From positions 196,637-260,636 of the forward strand of contig JACKET010000010.1 of assembly GCA_020632875.1 (NCBI GenBank): DNA of 64,000 bases, in the 5' to 3' direction. Positions 34,109 through 43,492 of the stretch are shown here, in pieces. Position numbers and translations under genes: made by a program. Positions within the stretch are counted from its first letter, which is position 1, and each line of letters begins with the position of its first letter. The stretch is from Alphaproteobacteria bacterium. Its GTDB lineage: Bacteria; Myxococcota_A; UBA796; GCA-2862545. The notes beneath the pieces are model-generated. The model was given only the letters and a program-made list of their open reading frames with translations. It had not been told where the DNA came from and did not search any database.

Positions 34109-35665
34109 ATGCGCATCGCCGCGTTCCTGATGCTCTTCCCCGGCATCGCTGCCGCCCAGACGGCGCAGACGAACAACGACCTCGAGTACCGCCAGACCGA
34201 CGTGGGTACGGACAAGAAGCTCGAGGTATCGGGCCAGTTCGAGACCCAGTGGCACGAGTACGACAACCTCGACTTCCGGAAGCTCGACGAGACGAGCGAC
34301 CAGGCGATCCTCGACAGCGACGACCGCAACAGCTTCGCCTTCACGGGCGCCGCGCTGAACCTCGGCTACCAGCCCGACCCGAAGGTGCGGTTCGTGCTCG
34401 GCGCCAGCCACCGGGGCCTGTGGGGCACCGACCAGTTCGGCGGCACGAACGTGTTCGGCGGCTGGGTCTACTTCAACGCCGCGTACGTCGACCTGAAGAC
34501 CTCCGAGGGCGACAACCCCATCCTCTTCCGCGTCGGCCGCCAGTTCTACAAGATCGGCGGCGTGGGCGGGGCGCCCGACTTCGTGCTCGCCGACGTGCTC
34601 GACATGGTGCGCGTCGACATCCCCATCGGCACGATCGGCAAGATCATCCTGGTCCCCATCAACGTCACGTCCTCCGCGCAGACCGAAGACGGCGCGAACT
34701 TCGCGCGCTTCATCGGCCAGTCCAGCATCGAGACCTTCGGGTTCCGCGGCGACCGGATGACCCGGCGCCACGGCGCCATCGTCGACCTCACCGACCTGGG
34801 CCCCGCCCACGTGCAGGCCTACGGCTTCTACAGCGACATCGGCGCGCTCGGAACGGGCTCCGACATCAGCTACGACGGTCTGCTCGGCAACTTCTCCGAC
34901 AACGACTGGGTCGCGAACGTCGGTGTGCGCGGCGAGGCCACCTTCGGTCCGGTCACGCCGTTCCTCGCCATCGACGGCTCGTTCGGCATCGACCGCAAGG
35001 AGCTCGTGGCGAGCGACGCCGACACCAACGGCTACGCCGGCATGGTGGGCGTCACGGTCGACACGAAGGACGACGACACCGGCGACGGCCTCGACGCCAC
35101 CGCGTACTTCTACTACTCCCTCGGCCCGACCTTCGGCGCCGACGGCCTCATCCGCTCCCACGGCTACGTGGGCATGAAGGCCCAGCAGGTCGGCGGGCTC
35201 ATCGCCAACCGGTACATGGGCTGGCACCCCGGCTCGTACGTCGATCTGTTCGGCGTCGACGACTCGCCCCACGACCTCGACCGCAAGTCCGGCACCTGGG
35301 TGGCGACGGCCGAGGTCGAGTACGAGCGCGGCCCGATCTACGGCTCGCTCGGCTGGTGGACCATCGGCGACACCGGCTACAGCCAGGTCGACTTCCAGAC
35401 GCTGAACACCATCACGCCGCCGTTCGGCTACTCCCGCGAGGAGTTCGCCGCGCAGGTGCGGCACGGCCGGCTGCTCGCCCACGAGATCGACCTGCTGGTC
35501 GGCGGCCACGCGACCGACCGCGTCGACGTGTACGGCGCCGGCGCGTTCATGCTGCCCGGCGAGTTCTACTCGATCGAGATCTCGCGCATCGCCGGCGACC
35601 AGCTGGGCTCGGCCGATCCGCAGTCTCCGTGGGCGGCCATGGCCGGCCTCAGGGTACGATTGTGA
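34109..35665 (+). CDS. Predicted outer-membrane beta-barrel protein
   Basis: 518 residues from ATG at 34109, chosen because it begins the signal peptide MRIAAFLMLFPGIAAAQ. The mature protein alternates polar and hydrophobic residues, with frequent aromatic belts (FGGWVYFNAAYVDL, ATAYFYYSLGPTF, YGSLGWWTIGDTGY), and ends in LRVRL, as barrels often do. No porin family is identified. The start region GQFETQWHEYDNLDF and RVGRQFYKIGG recall alginate-export-like barrels, but this is weak. It precedes the lamin-tail/phospholipase-D lipoproteins by a short gap and may be their companion. Confidence 0.72.
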   Translation: MRIAAFLMLFPGIAAAQTAQTNNDLEYRQTDVGTDKKLEVSGQFETQWHEYDNLDFRKLDETSDQAILDSDDRNSFAFTGAALNLGYQPDPKVRFVLGASHRGLWGTDQFGGTNVFGGWVYFNAAYVDLKTSEGDNPILFRVGRQFYKIGGVGGAPDFVLADVLDMVRVDIPIGTIGKIILVPINVTSSAQTEDGANFARFIGQSSIETFGFRGDRMTRRHGAIVDLTDLGPAHVQAYGFYSDIGALGTGSDISYDGLLGNFSDNDWVANVGVRGEATFGPVTPFLAIDGSFGIDRKELVASDADTNGYAGMVGVTVDTKDDDTGDGLDATAYFYYSLGPTFGADGLIRSHGYVGMKAQQVGGLIANRYMGWHPGSYVDLFGVDDSPHDLDRKSGTWVATAEVEYERGPIYGSLGWWTIGDTGYSQVDFQTLNTITPPFGYSREEFAAQVRHGRLLAHEIDLLVGGHATDRVDVYGAGAFMLPGEFYSIEISRIAGDQLGSADPQSPWAAMAGLRVRL

Positions 35666-35679
35666 TCGGGGAGCACGGG

Positions 35680-36411
35680 ATGCGCATCACCCTCGTTCTC
35701 GGGGCCATCGCGACGCTGGTCGCCTGCAATCCGGATCCGGGTCACCCGGAGGAGCAGGTGGGCTACCGCGATGGGGTCGACGGGCCGAACTCGGGCGAGC
35801 GCGGCACCGTGAAGATCACCGAGATCGGCTGGGCCGGCTCGGTGCGCAACGACGGCACCTGGGATCCGAAGGACGTGTTCGTCGAGATCCGCAACGAGGG
35901 CAACCGTCCCATGCGGCTCACCGACTGGCGGATCGAGATGGAGGGCGTCACGAACATCACGTGGCGCATCCCCGAGCACCCGAACCCCATCAACGTGGGC
36001 GACTACCTGCTCATCACGGCCATCCCCCACGAGGCCGACGACGCCGACTCCAGCTGCTTCATGAACGCAGACGTGGTGATCGACGACATGTACTTCGGCA
36101 TGGGAGACCCCTTCCGGCTCACCCTGCTCGACGCCGACGAGCGGCTCATCGAGCCCGCCGGCGACCGCTACATGCCGCCGTTCGCGGGCGTGTACGACGG
36201 CCAGGTCACGCGCTCGATGGAGAAGGTCGAGCTGATCTTCGGCGGCCGCGGCAGCGAGCCGCAGTCGTGGCACCACTACACGATCGCCGACGTCGACGTG
36301 CCCAACAACACGAACATCGCCGAGCGCTGCCGCCAGCGCACGCTCGCGAGCCCGCGCCGTCCCAACAGCCCCGACTACAGCGGCGCCTTCGCCGCAGGAG
36401 CGTTCGACTGA
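35680..36411 (+). CDS. Lipoprotein with a lamin-tail domain
   Basis: 243 residues from ATG at 35680 after GGGGAG; an in-frame GTG at 35662 overlaps the upstream stop and is possible. The signal MRITLVLGAIATLVAC puts Cys at 16. Residues about 40-130 match a lamin-tail (LTD) immunoglobulin-like domain: VKITEIGWAGSVRNDGTW, VFVEIRNEGNRPMRLTDWRI, NPINVGDYLLIT. LTD domains occur in secreted bacterial nucleases and esterases. The C-terminal part (RSMEKVELIFGGRG) has the closing LTD-type segment. Its stop overlaps the next start by one base. Confidence 0.82.
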   Translation: MRITLVLGAIATLVACNPDPGHPEEQVGYRDGVDGPNSGERGTVKITEIGWAGSVRNDGTWDPKDVFVEIRNEGNRPMRLTDWRIEMEGVTNITWRIPEHPNPINVGDYLLITAIPHEADDADSSCFMNADVVIDDMYFGMGDPFRLTLLDADERLIEPAGDRYMPPFAGVYDGQVTRSMEKVELIFGGRGSEPQSWHHYTIADVDVPNNTNIAERCRQRTLASPRRPNSPDYSGAFAAGAFD

Positions 36412-37565
36412 TGCGCGCCGGAACCCCGCCCTCCGCGCTCCTCGCGCTGTTCCTCGTCGCCTGCGGTCCGCCCGACGCGAGCGCGCTGTTCACCACCATG
36501 CAGGTGCGCACCGTCGGCAGCGAGCAAGACGCGAACGACGCCTTCATCGGCGTCATCGAGTCGGCCGACGACGAGCTGATCGTCGCGCTGCCCCGCATCA
36601 CCGACACGCTGATCAGCGACGCGATCATCGCGCGACGCGAGGCCGGCGTCGACGTGCGGGTCGTCACCGACGTCGACCAGCAGTCCGACCCCGGCGTGCA
36701 GGCACTGCGCGACGCGAACGTGCCCCTGCGCCTCGCCGACGGGGGCATCAGCTACTTCGACTTCTCGCTGAACACCGACGTGTCGTGGTCGAGCAGCCAG
36801 GTCCTGATGTCGCACGCGTTCGTCGTCGCCGACCGGTACGACATCCTCAACGCGACCCTCGCCGGCGGCGACACCGACTCCGCCGTCGTGCTGTTCCAGA
36901 TGCAGGGCGAGGATCTCGCGACCGACCTGTGGCTCGAGCACAACCAGGTGTTCGGCGGGTCCGACGCCACCGCGCTCACCGCGTTCTCGGCGCCGGCCAA
37001 GTCCCAGGCCGACGTGAACTGGATCTACCCGACCGACAGCGACGTGCCGGTCGAGATGTGGCTCGGCCCGCAGGAGCGCGTGACGAAGCGCGTGATCGAC
37101 GCGGTGTACACGGCGCGGAAGTCGATCCGCATCATGTCGAACGAGCTCGTCAACGACGGCATGGTCCGCGCGATTCAAGAGAAGGCGAGCTGGGGCTTCC
37201 CGGTCACCGCCATCGTCGGCCCGGCGTTCGGCACGACCAGCCAGCCCCTGTCGCGCGTGTTCCAGAACGAGGCGCCCGACGTCGAGAAGCACCGCTTCAC
37301 CGCGGCCACCGACCTGCCCACGATCATCCTGATCGACATCGAGGGCGGCGTCGACGTGATGCCCCGCGCGTTCGTCCTGTCGCACGACCTCTACTCGGCG
37401 TCCCGGATCTACCGGAACACCGAGGTCGAGACCGATCAGCTGATCGACGGCAACCTCTTCGTGCTCGACGACGATACGTTCGTACGGGGCGAGAAGCCGG
37501 ATTCGCCGCTGCAGGCCCTCGTCGACCTCTACGAAGACCACCTCGACCGCTCGGGAGCTTTCTGA
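36411..37565 (+). CDS. Lipoprotein with a degenerate phospholipase-D-like fold
   Basis: 384 residues from ATG at 36411, coupled to the genes on both sides by one-base overlaps. The signal MRAGTPPSALLALFLVAC gives Cys at 18. The domain order follows the phospholipase-D superfamily (FIGVIESADDELIVALPRIT, RREAGVDVRVVTDVDQQSD), but where HxKxxxxD should be the sequence reads HAFVVADRYD, and the second motif (VLSHDLYSASRIYRN) is also altered. It is probably a non-catalytic partner of the intact enzyme encoded next. It could alternatively bind the same substrate and modulate it. Confidence 0.72.
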   Translation: MRAGTPPSALLALFLVACGPPDASALFTTMQVRTVGSEQDANDAFIGVIESADDELIVALPRITDTLISDAIIARREAGVDVRVVTDVDQQSDPGVQALRDANVPLRLADGGISYFDFSLNTDVSWSSSQVLMSHAFVVADRYDILNATLAGGDTDSAVVLFQMQGEDLATDLWLEHNQVFGGSDATALTAFSAPAKSQADVNWIYPTDSDVPVEMWLGPQERVTKRVIDAVYTARKSIRIMSNELVNDGMVRAIQEKASWGFPVTAIVGPAFGTTSQPLSRVFQNEAPDVEKHRFTAATDLPTIILIDIEGGVDVMPRAFVLSHDLYSASRIYRNTEVETDQLIDGNLFVLDDDTFVRGEKPDSPLQALVDLYEDHLDRSGAF

Positions 37566-39322
37566 TGAAGCACATCACCCGCCTGGGAATCCTCGGCCTC
37601 ACCGCCGGGCTGCTCACGAGCTGCAACCCCGCCCCCAGCCAGGCCGATCTCGACGGCACGCGCGGCGGGCGGCTCGACGTGTACTTCAACGAGCCGGGCA
37701 CCCGCGCCGAGAACATGTGGCAGCCCGATGCGATCGACGTGATGGTCGACCTCATCGACAGCGCCGACGCGTCCATCGACTTCGCCGTCATGGGATTCAC
37801 GCACCAGGGCGTGATCTCCGCGTTCCTCCGCGCCCACGACCGCGGCGTGAAGGTGCGGATGGTCGGCGACGCCGGGCACCTCTACAACACCGGCTACCAG
37901 CAGCTCATGGAACGCCACGTGCCCATGGTCACGGGCAACACGAACCACATCATGCACAACAAGTTCATGGTGGTCGACGACCGGTTCGTGTTCGGCAGCA
38001 CCGCGAACTGGAGCAACACCGACCTCATCCACAACTCCAACAACTTCTTCATCATCGACCATCCGCTCGTGGCCGACGACTTCCAGGCCGAGTTCCAGCA
38101 GATGTTCGACGGCGCGTTCGGCCACACCAAGGTCGAGCTGTTCAACGGCCGCAGCTACGAGGTCGGCGACTCGCGGGTCGAGGTCTGGTTCAGCCCGAAC
38201 GAAGACGCCCTCGGCCGCATCCTCGAGCTCATCGACGGCGCGAAGGAGTCCGTTCGCTTCACGATCTTCGCCTTCACGAAAGACCAGGTCGGCAGCGCGT
38301 TCATCCGGCACATCGACCGCATGAAGGACGAGGGCAAGTTCACCTCCGACGTCGACCCGCTCGACCCCGCCTACCGCGGCATCTCGGGCGTCATCGACCG
38401 CAGCCAGCTGCACTCGAACGGCCAGTACCACGAGGTGTTCCGCCTGCTCGGGGCCGACGCCGACCTGCGGATGGACGGCAACGACAACAGCCAGCAGCCC
38501 GGCGACTACCAGGCGGGCGGCGGCCGTCTGCACAGCAAGACCATGATCATCGACGCCTACGGCGAGAACCCCGTCGTGATCTCGGGCTCGTTCAACTGGT
38601 CGAGCTCCGCCACCGTGTCGAACGACGAGTACATGCTCGTCATGCACGGGCCGCGCGTCGCCCAGGCCTACATGGAGTACTACAAGCACCTGTGGGACAA
38701 CGGGAAACGCATGGGCGCCGACTGGATCGGTGAAGACGGCATCGAGCCCGGCGACATCGTGATCAACGAGATCCAGTGGTACGGCGTGAACGCGCTCGAC
38801 ATCGACGGCAACGACGAGTTCATCGAGCTGCGCAACACCACCGACCGCGACATCAAGCTCGACCTCTGGCAGGTCGCCAACCCCGACGACTTCGTGCTCG
38901 GCTTCCCGCCCGGCGCCATCATCCAGGCGAACAGCACCTACCTCGTGCTCGACCACCAGCTCGAGGCCTACGTCGATGGCGCGCCGCAAGACGAGTACAC
39001 CGCCTACACGAACGGCGACCTCGTCGTGAACGCCTACAACGACAACCGCCAGGCCCGTCTGTACATCAAGGATGGCCAGATGGAGCTGTTCCTGAAAGAC
39101 CCCGACAACCAGATCATGGACTACGCCGGCGACGGCGGGCCCGCGTTCGCCGGGGGCCCCTCGGGCAGCAAGGTCTACAGCATGGAGCGGCTCACCCCGC
39201 CCGGCGACGGCCGCGCCGAAACGAGCTGGAAGTCGTGCAGCCTCACCGAAGGTGGCGCGAACGTGAACGAGCCCTTCCGCAACACGATCATCGCGACCCC
39301 GGGCGAGCCCAACAGCCCCTGA
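37565..39322 (+). CDS. Secreted phospholipase-D-superfamily lipoprotein with a C-terminal lamin-tail domain
   Basis: 585 residues from ATG at 37565. The signal MKHITRLGILGLTAGLLTSC gives Cys at 20. Two intact HKD motifs are visible: HNKFMVVDDRFVFGSTANWS (about 137-156) and HSKTMIIDAYGENPVVISGS (about 323-342). These make the two-His active site of nucleases and phosphodiesterases of this superfamily. Residues about 400-470 form a lamin-tail domain (IVINEIQWYGVNALDIDGND, FIELRNTTDRDIKLDLWQVA). Together with its neighbours it forms a surface unit that probably cleaves extracellular nucleic acid or phospholipid. Which of the two cannot be told by eye. Confidence 0.86.
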   Translation: MKHITRLGILGLTAGLLTSCNPAPSQADLDGTRGGRLDVYFNEPGTRAENMWQPDAIDVMVDLIDSADASIDFAVMGFTHQGVISAFLRAHDRGVKVRMVGDAGHLYNTGYQQLMERHVPMVTGNTNHIMHNKFMVVDDRFVFGSTANWSNTDLIHNSNNFFIIDHPLVADDFQAEFQQMFDGAFGHTKVELFNGRSYEVGDSRVEVWFSPNEDALGRILELIDGAKESVRFTIFAFTKDQVGSAFIRHIDRMKDEGKFTSDVDPLDPAYRGISGVIDRSQLHSNGQYHEVFRLLGADADLRMDGNDNSQQPGDYQAGGGRLHSKTMIIDAYGENPVVISGSFNWSSSATVSNDEYMLVMHGPRVAQAYMEYYKHLWDNGKRMGADWIGEDGIEPGDIVINEIQWYGVNALDIDGNDEFIELRNTTDRDIKLDLWQVANPDDFVLGFPPGAIIQANSTYLVLDHQLEAYVDGAPQDEYTAYTNGDLVVNAYNDNRQARLYIKDGQMELFLKDPDNQIMDYAGDGGPAFAGGPSGSKVYSMERLTPPGDGRAETSWKSCSLTEGGANVNEPFRNTIIATPGEPNSP

Positions 39323-39348
39323 GCGCTGAACGTCTCGACGTTCAGCGC
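39323..39348. terminator. Hairpin at the stop codons of two converging genes
   Basis: GCGCTGAACGT (39323-39333) and ACGTTCAGCGC (39338-39348) form a perfect 11-bp stem with a CTCG loop. The plus-strand gene ends at 39322 and the minus-strand stop codon lies inside the right arm (39342-39344). A bidirectional terminator is the simplest reading. Confidence 0.65.
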
Positions 39349-41108
39349 CTGCGCGCGAGCCAGGCCCATCCCGCGAGCCCGTCTCGGGGAGCGACCTCGC
39401 AGTTGCACCCCGTCGACGAGCGGCGCCCTTCGTCGGTGTCGGTATCCGTGTCCGTATCGGTGTCGGGCGGATCGGTGTCTTCGAAGGACGTGCGGTCCTC
39501 GCCGTCGCAGTCCTGGTCGATCCCGTCGAGCACGACCTCTTCGGCGCCGGGGTGGATCGTGTCGGACGTGTCGTCACAGTCGGTCGCGTCGGCGACGATG
39601 CCGGGGACCTCGCCACAGGCCTCGACGGGCGCGTCGGGATCGCCGAAGCCGTCGCCGTCGTCGTCGGCGTAGAACGTGGACGTGGGGAGGCCGTCGTCGA
39701 AGGCCCCGTTGCAGTCGTTGTCGCGGCCGTCGCACACCTCGTCGGCGCCCGGGAACACCGCCGCGTCGCCGTCGTTGCAGTCGGGACCGCCCCCGCTGCC
39801 CCGCACGACCCCATCGCCATCGGCGTCGACGAGGGACGGCGCCTCGACGGAGGCCACGCCGATGGCGCCGGGCTGCGCACCCCACGGATCGGTGTTGGCG
39901 AACGACCCGTTCACGCCGCCGGTCACCACCCGGGGACAGGTCGGGGAGAGCGCCTCGACCACGGCATGCCCGCCGCCCCCTCCGCCGCCCGGCCCGTGCG
40001 CGACGCCCGGCGAGACCTGGCCGTCCGACACGTTGCCGCCGCGCCCGCCACCGGCATCGACCACGCTGCACGCGAGCCCGTCGAGCACGCGGACCACGAT
40101 GGTGCCGCCCGCCCCGCCGCCCGACGCGCCGTCGTCGATGTTGTTGATGCCCGCCCCGCCCGCCGCGCGGATCGTGCCCGACCCGGTGATGTCGCGCGCG
40201 CTCACCAGCACCAGGCCGCCCCCGGCGGCCCCGCGCGAGGCGTTCGGGTGGTCGTCGGCATCCGCGCCGCCGCCCCCGCCGCCGAACAGCGCATGGGACG
40301 TGTAGTCCGGCTGGGCCCAGCCCCCGCCGAATCCGCCCCGCTCGGCGAGCACGCCGAAGTCCGCGACGTTGCCGCCCCGCCCGCCGTAGCCGGCGTTCCC
40401 GCCGCCCCCGCCGCCCGCGTTGCCGCAGTTCGCACCGCCCGCGCCGGTCGTCAGGGTGCCGCGCCCGACCCCGCCGACCCCCGCGATGCCCTCGCCCTTG
40501 AACCCCGCTTCGTTGGGGTCGTCCGACAGCTCGGTGCAGACGCCCTGGTACACCGCGGACGCGTCGGGGTCGGCCCCGCGGAAGCCCCGCGCCGACGCGT
40601 CGATCGCGCCGTCGAGCTGCAGGTCGCCATCCACCATGAGCGCGACGATGCCGCCGATGGAGCCATCCCATGGAGGCGCTTCGATCACGCCCGTCGCCTC
40701 GACGGTCAGCGCGGTGTACTCCGGCACCGCGACGACCTGCGCGCCCGGCCGATAGCCGTGCAGCAGCGGACGGTTCACGACGAGCGTGCCGGCCGTCTGC
40801 GTCAGCACCCGCGCGTACTCGTACTGACCCACCTGCATCTGCAGGTAGTCGACCGGCGGGGGCGGCTGGATGAACGTGGGCGTCGCCGTGCCGCCGGTGG
40901 TCTGGTGGAGGAGGACGAGCGTGCCCGGCGGGAAGGGCGTGCCGTCGGCGACGACGACCTCGCTCGCCCCGGCCGGACGGGTGCTCGTGACGGGTTGGTA
41001 CGCGTTCGGCGCCTGGGTGTCGGACACCACGAGCGCGCCGGCTGCGCCGTTGCCGAAGCCGAACACATCGGGGCCCGCCAGCACGGGCGCGACGAAGATC
41101 ATCCACAT
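39342..41108 (-). CDS. Glycine-rich secreted protein with MopE-type repeats and a MYXO-CTERM-like tail
   Basis: 588 residues from ATG at 41108 (GTG at 41123 adds MYPRR). The N-terminus MWMIFVAPVLAGPDV is a short export signal. Residues 20-380 contain a Gly-rich beta-helix-like region (GGGGGGNAGYGGRGGNV). Residues about 415-530 carry MopE/calcium-binding repeats (DCNDGDAAVFPGADEVCDG, NDCNGAFDDGLPT, DGIDQDCDGED). An Asp-Thr tether follows, and the end GCNCEVAPRDGLAGWAWLAR then RR has the Cys motif, short hydrophobic run and Arg cluster of a truncated MYXO-CTERM sorting signal. It is probably displayed on the surface and calcium-binding. Confidence 0.82.
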   Translation of the reverse strand: MWMIFVAPVLAGPDVFGFGNGAAGALVVSDTQAPNAYQPVTSTRPAGASEVVVADGTPFPPGTLVLLHQTTGGTATPTFIQPPPPVDYLQMQVGQYEYARVLTQTAGTLVVNRPLLHGYRPGAQVVAVPEYTALTVEATGVIEAPPWDGSIGGIVALMVDGDLQLDGAIDASARGFRGADPDASAVYQGVCTELSDDPNEAGFKGEGIAGVGGVGRGTLTTGAGGANCGNAGGGGGGNAGYGGRGGNVADFGVLAERGGFGGGWAQPDYTSHALFGGGGGGADADDHPNASRGAAGGGLVLVSARDITGSGTIRAAGGAGINNIDDGASGGGAGGTIVVRVLDGLACSVVDAGGGRGGNVSDGQVSPGVAHGPGGGGGGGHAVVEALSPTCPRVVTGGVNGSFANTDPWGAQPGAIGVASVEAPSLVDADGDGVVRGSGGGPDCNDGDAAVFPGADEVCDGRDNDCNGAFDDGLPTSTFYADDDGDGFGDPDAPVEACGEVPGIVADATDCDDTSDTIHPGAEEVVLDGIDQDCDGEDRTSFEDTDPPDTDTDTDTDTDEGRRSSTGCNCEVAPRDGLAGWAWLARRR

Positions 41109-41114
41109 GCGCCG

Positions 41115-41120
41115 AGGATA
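41115..41120 (-). promoter_or_regulatory. Candidate -10 element for a leaderless MopE-like transcript
   Basis: The minus strand reads TATCCT, then six bases, then ATG at 41108, with no Shine-Dalgarno sequence. This spacing supports 41108 over the GTG at 41123 as the start. Confidence 0.4.
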
Positions 41121-41133
41121 CACCCGGCGCGCG

Positions 41134-41961
41134 CTACCCCGAGGGCTCGATGTAGCGGCGCACGATCGTCAGGGCCTCTTCGGTGATCCCCGTGTCGGAC
41201 TCGAACTGGACGACGAAGTCGACCTCGGTGTTCTCGGGGCCCGTCATCGTGCGGATGAAGTCCATCAGCTCGAGCCCGCGCGTGTCGAGGCCATCGACCT
41301 CGACGATGAGGTCGCCCGGCTCGAGGCCCATCTCGGCGGCCGGGGTGCCCGGCATCACCGCGAGGACCCGCACGCCCTCGGCATCCGCCTTCACCGACAC
41401 GCCGAGCCCGCCCGTGCGGGTGCTCGGCAGCTCGAGCTGGACGTAGCGCTCCTCGCCGTCGGGCACGGCGGCCGACGCGGGCTCGGCCTGGGCCCACAGC
41501 GCGCCGTCGCGGCGGCCCGCGAACACCTGGCAGGTGCCGTCGATCACGACGTACTCGCGCCAGCCGCGCTGCTCGTGCTCGCAGCCCTGCAGCCACACGC
41601 GGGCCCCCTCGGCGGGACGGCCCTCTTCGTCGACCACGTCGACCACCAGGATGCCGCCCGACACCCGCTCGGGCTCGCAGAGCTGGCAGGCGTCGGGGTC
41701 GATCATCCCGGAGCGGCACAGCTCGCAGACCTTCGCCTGCATCTCGTCGCCGAGCTCGCCGGATGCCGCCTCGGCGAACAGCCCGTCGGAGTCGTCGCGC
41801 AAGGGCACTGCAGCGTTCGTGAAGCGCTCCATGACGCGCTTCTTCACGGCCTGCTTCGCGACCGGTGCGTCGACAGCGGGCGCTTCGGACGCAGGCCAGG
41901 CCCACCAGCCCAGCATGGCCAGTCCCGTGATCACCAGTGCCGACGTTGCACGGCGCCTCAC
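41134..41961 (-). CDS. Membrane-anchored PDZ-domain protein with two CxxC motifs
   Basis: 275 residues from GTG at 41961, which has GGGGG five bases upstream; GTG at 41967 is possible. One N-terminal anchor (ATSALVITGLAMLGWWAW). Then CELCRSGMIDPDACQLC (about residues 72-88) could bind metal or form disulfides. A carboxypeptidase-regulatory-like stretch (GILVVDVVDEEGRPAEGARV) follows, and a C-terminal PDZ domain (LGVSVKADAEGVRVLAVMPG, EMGLEPGDLIVEVDGLDTRG). There is no protease domain, so it is probably a scaffold or a sensor of protein C-termini. It diverges from the FAD oxidase gene. Confidence 0.78.
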   Translation of the reverse strand: MRRRATSALVITGLAMLGWWAWPASEAPAVDAPVAKQAVKKRVMERFTNAAVPLRDDSDGLFAEAASGELGDEMQAKVCELCRSGMIDPDACQLCEPERVSGGILVVDVVDEEGRPAEGARVWLQGCEHEQRGWREYVVIDGTCQVFAGRRDGALWAQAEPASAAVPDGEERYVQLELPSTRTGGLGVSVKADAEGVRVLAVMPGTPAAEMGLEPGDLIVEVDGLDTRGLELMDFIRTMTGPENTEVDFVVQFESDTGITEEALTIVRRYIEPSG

Positions 41962-42060
41962 GAACACCCCCGTGATCCAAGCATACAGGGCCGAACCCGA
42001 CCCCGTCCCTGGACCGACAAGATGTGACGCGCCCGGTTCCCCCGGTGATACGTGCGGCCC

Positions 42061-43461
42061 ATGCGACCCATCACCGAGCCCGACGTGCTGGCCGGCTACC
42101 TCACCGACGCGTCCAACATCGCAGGCCGCGCAGACGGCCTGTTCCGCCCGACCACCACCGAAGAGGTCGCCGAGATCGTGCGCGAGGCCAACCGCACGAA
42201 GACCCCCCTCACGGTCACGGCGGGTCGCACGTCCACCACGGCCGCGGCGGTGCCCATGGGCGGCTGGCTGCTCTCCACCGAGCGGCTGAACGCCATCGAG
42301 CAGATCGGCCACTCCACGGCCACGGCGCAGGCTGGCGTGTTCCTGGGCGACTTCCAGGACGCGATCGAGGCGACCGGCCGGTTCTACCCGCCCGACCCCA
42401 CGTCCCGCCGCGACTGCACGCTCGGCGCCAGCATCGCGACCAACGCGAGCGGGGCACGCTCCTTCAAGTACGGCCCCACCCGCCCGTGGGTCGAGTCGCT
42501 CGAGGTCGTCCTCGCGAACGGTGAGATCGTGCACGCCGACCGCAACACGCCGATCCCGTGTCACTGGCCCATCCCGCAGTGGGCCGAGCCCGAGGTGAAG
42601 ACGGCGGCGGGCTACGTCCCCACGAAGCGCATGCTCGACGTCTTCATCGGCCAGGAGGGCACGCTCGGCATCCTCACGCGCGCCACCGTGCGCCTCACCG
42701 ACCTGCCGGCCGAGGTGCTCGGATTCGTGGTGTTCTTCCCCACCCGCCAGGCGGCGCTGGCCTTCGTCGATCGCGCGCGGTCCGCACAGCGCGCCGACCC
42801 CGAGGGCGCGCTGTCGCCCCGGTGCCTCGAATACCTCGACCGGCACTGCCTGGATCTCGCCCGCGAGCGCGTGGGCGACGTGCCCGACGCCGCGGTCGCG
42901 GCCCTGTTCTGCGAGCAGGAGGTGTCCCTCGACGAAGAGACGCACCTCGCGGCCTGGTGGGAGGCCCTCGAGGCGTGCGGGGCGCTGGCCGACGACACCC
43001 TCATCACGACCGACGACGCGGGGCGCGAGAACCTGCACGCGTTCCGCCACGCCATCCCGGCCGGCATCAACGAGCAGGTCGTCCGCAACGGCATGCCGAA
43101 GGTCGGCACCGATCTCTCCGTGCCCGACGCCGCCCTGTCCACGATCATGGAGGCGTACGACCACGCCCCCATCCGGCACGTGCTGTTCGGGCACATCGGC
43201 GACAACCACCTGCACCTGAACCTGCTGCCCACCACGCCCGACGAGCTGGCGCGCGCGAAGGCCTTCTACGACGAGCTCGCCGCGCAGGCCGTGGCGCTCG
43301 GCGGCAGCATCAGTGCCGAGCACGGCATCGGCAAGACGAAGCGCGACCACCTGCGCACGATGGTCGGCGACGGCGTGATCGAGCAATTCCGCCGCCTGAA
43401 ATCCCACCTCGACCCGAACTGGATCCTCGGCCGCGGGAACGTGATCGAACCGCCGCTGTAA
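42061..43461 (+). CDS. FAD-linked oxidase, D-lactate dehydrogenase / glycolate oxidase GlcD family
   Basis: 466 residues from ATG at 42061 (GTG at 42052 is possible). The PCMH-type FAD domain has TVTAGRTSTTAAAVP and GASIATNASGARSFKYG. The C-terminal substrate and FAD-binding part has HIGDNHLHLNLLP and SAEHGIGKTKRDHL, with the His residues expected at the active site. The family oxidises 2-hydroxy acids to keto acids, passing electrons to quinone or cytochrome. No Fe-S partner (GlcF type) is adjacent, so the natural acceptor is uncertain. A GATACG element lies about 8 bases upstream. Confidence 0.9.
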   Translation: MRPITEPDVLAGYLTDASNIAGRADGLFRPTTTEEVAEIVREANRTKTPLTVTAGRTSTTAAAVPMGGWLLSTERLNAIEQIGHSTATAQAGVFLGDFQDAIEATGRFYPPDPTSRRDCTLGASIATNASGARSFKYGPTRPWVESLEVVLANGEIVHADRNTPIPCHWPIPQWAEPEVKTAAGYVPTKRMLDVFIGQEGTLGILTRATVRLTDLPAEVLGFVVFFPTRQAALAFVDRARSAQRADPEGALSPRCLEYLDRHCLDLARERVGDVPDAAVAALFCEQEVSLDEETHLAAWWEALEACGALADDTLITTDDAGRENLHAFRHAIPAGINEQVVRNGMPKVGTDLSVPDAALSTIMEAYDHAPIRHVLFGHIGDNHLHLNLLPTTPDELARAKAFYDELAAQAVALGGSISAEHGIGKTKRDHLRTMVGDGVIEQFRRLKSHLDPNWILGRGNVIEPPL

Positions 43462-43492
43462 GATGCCCCCCGTTCCTTCGTTGGAGAGGCGA

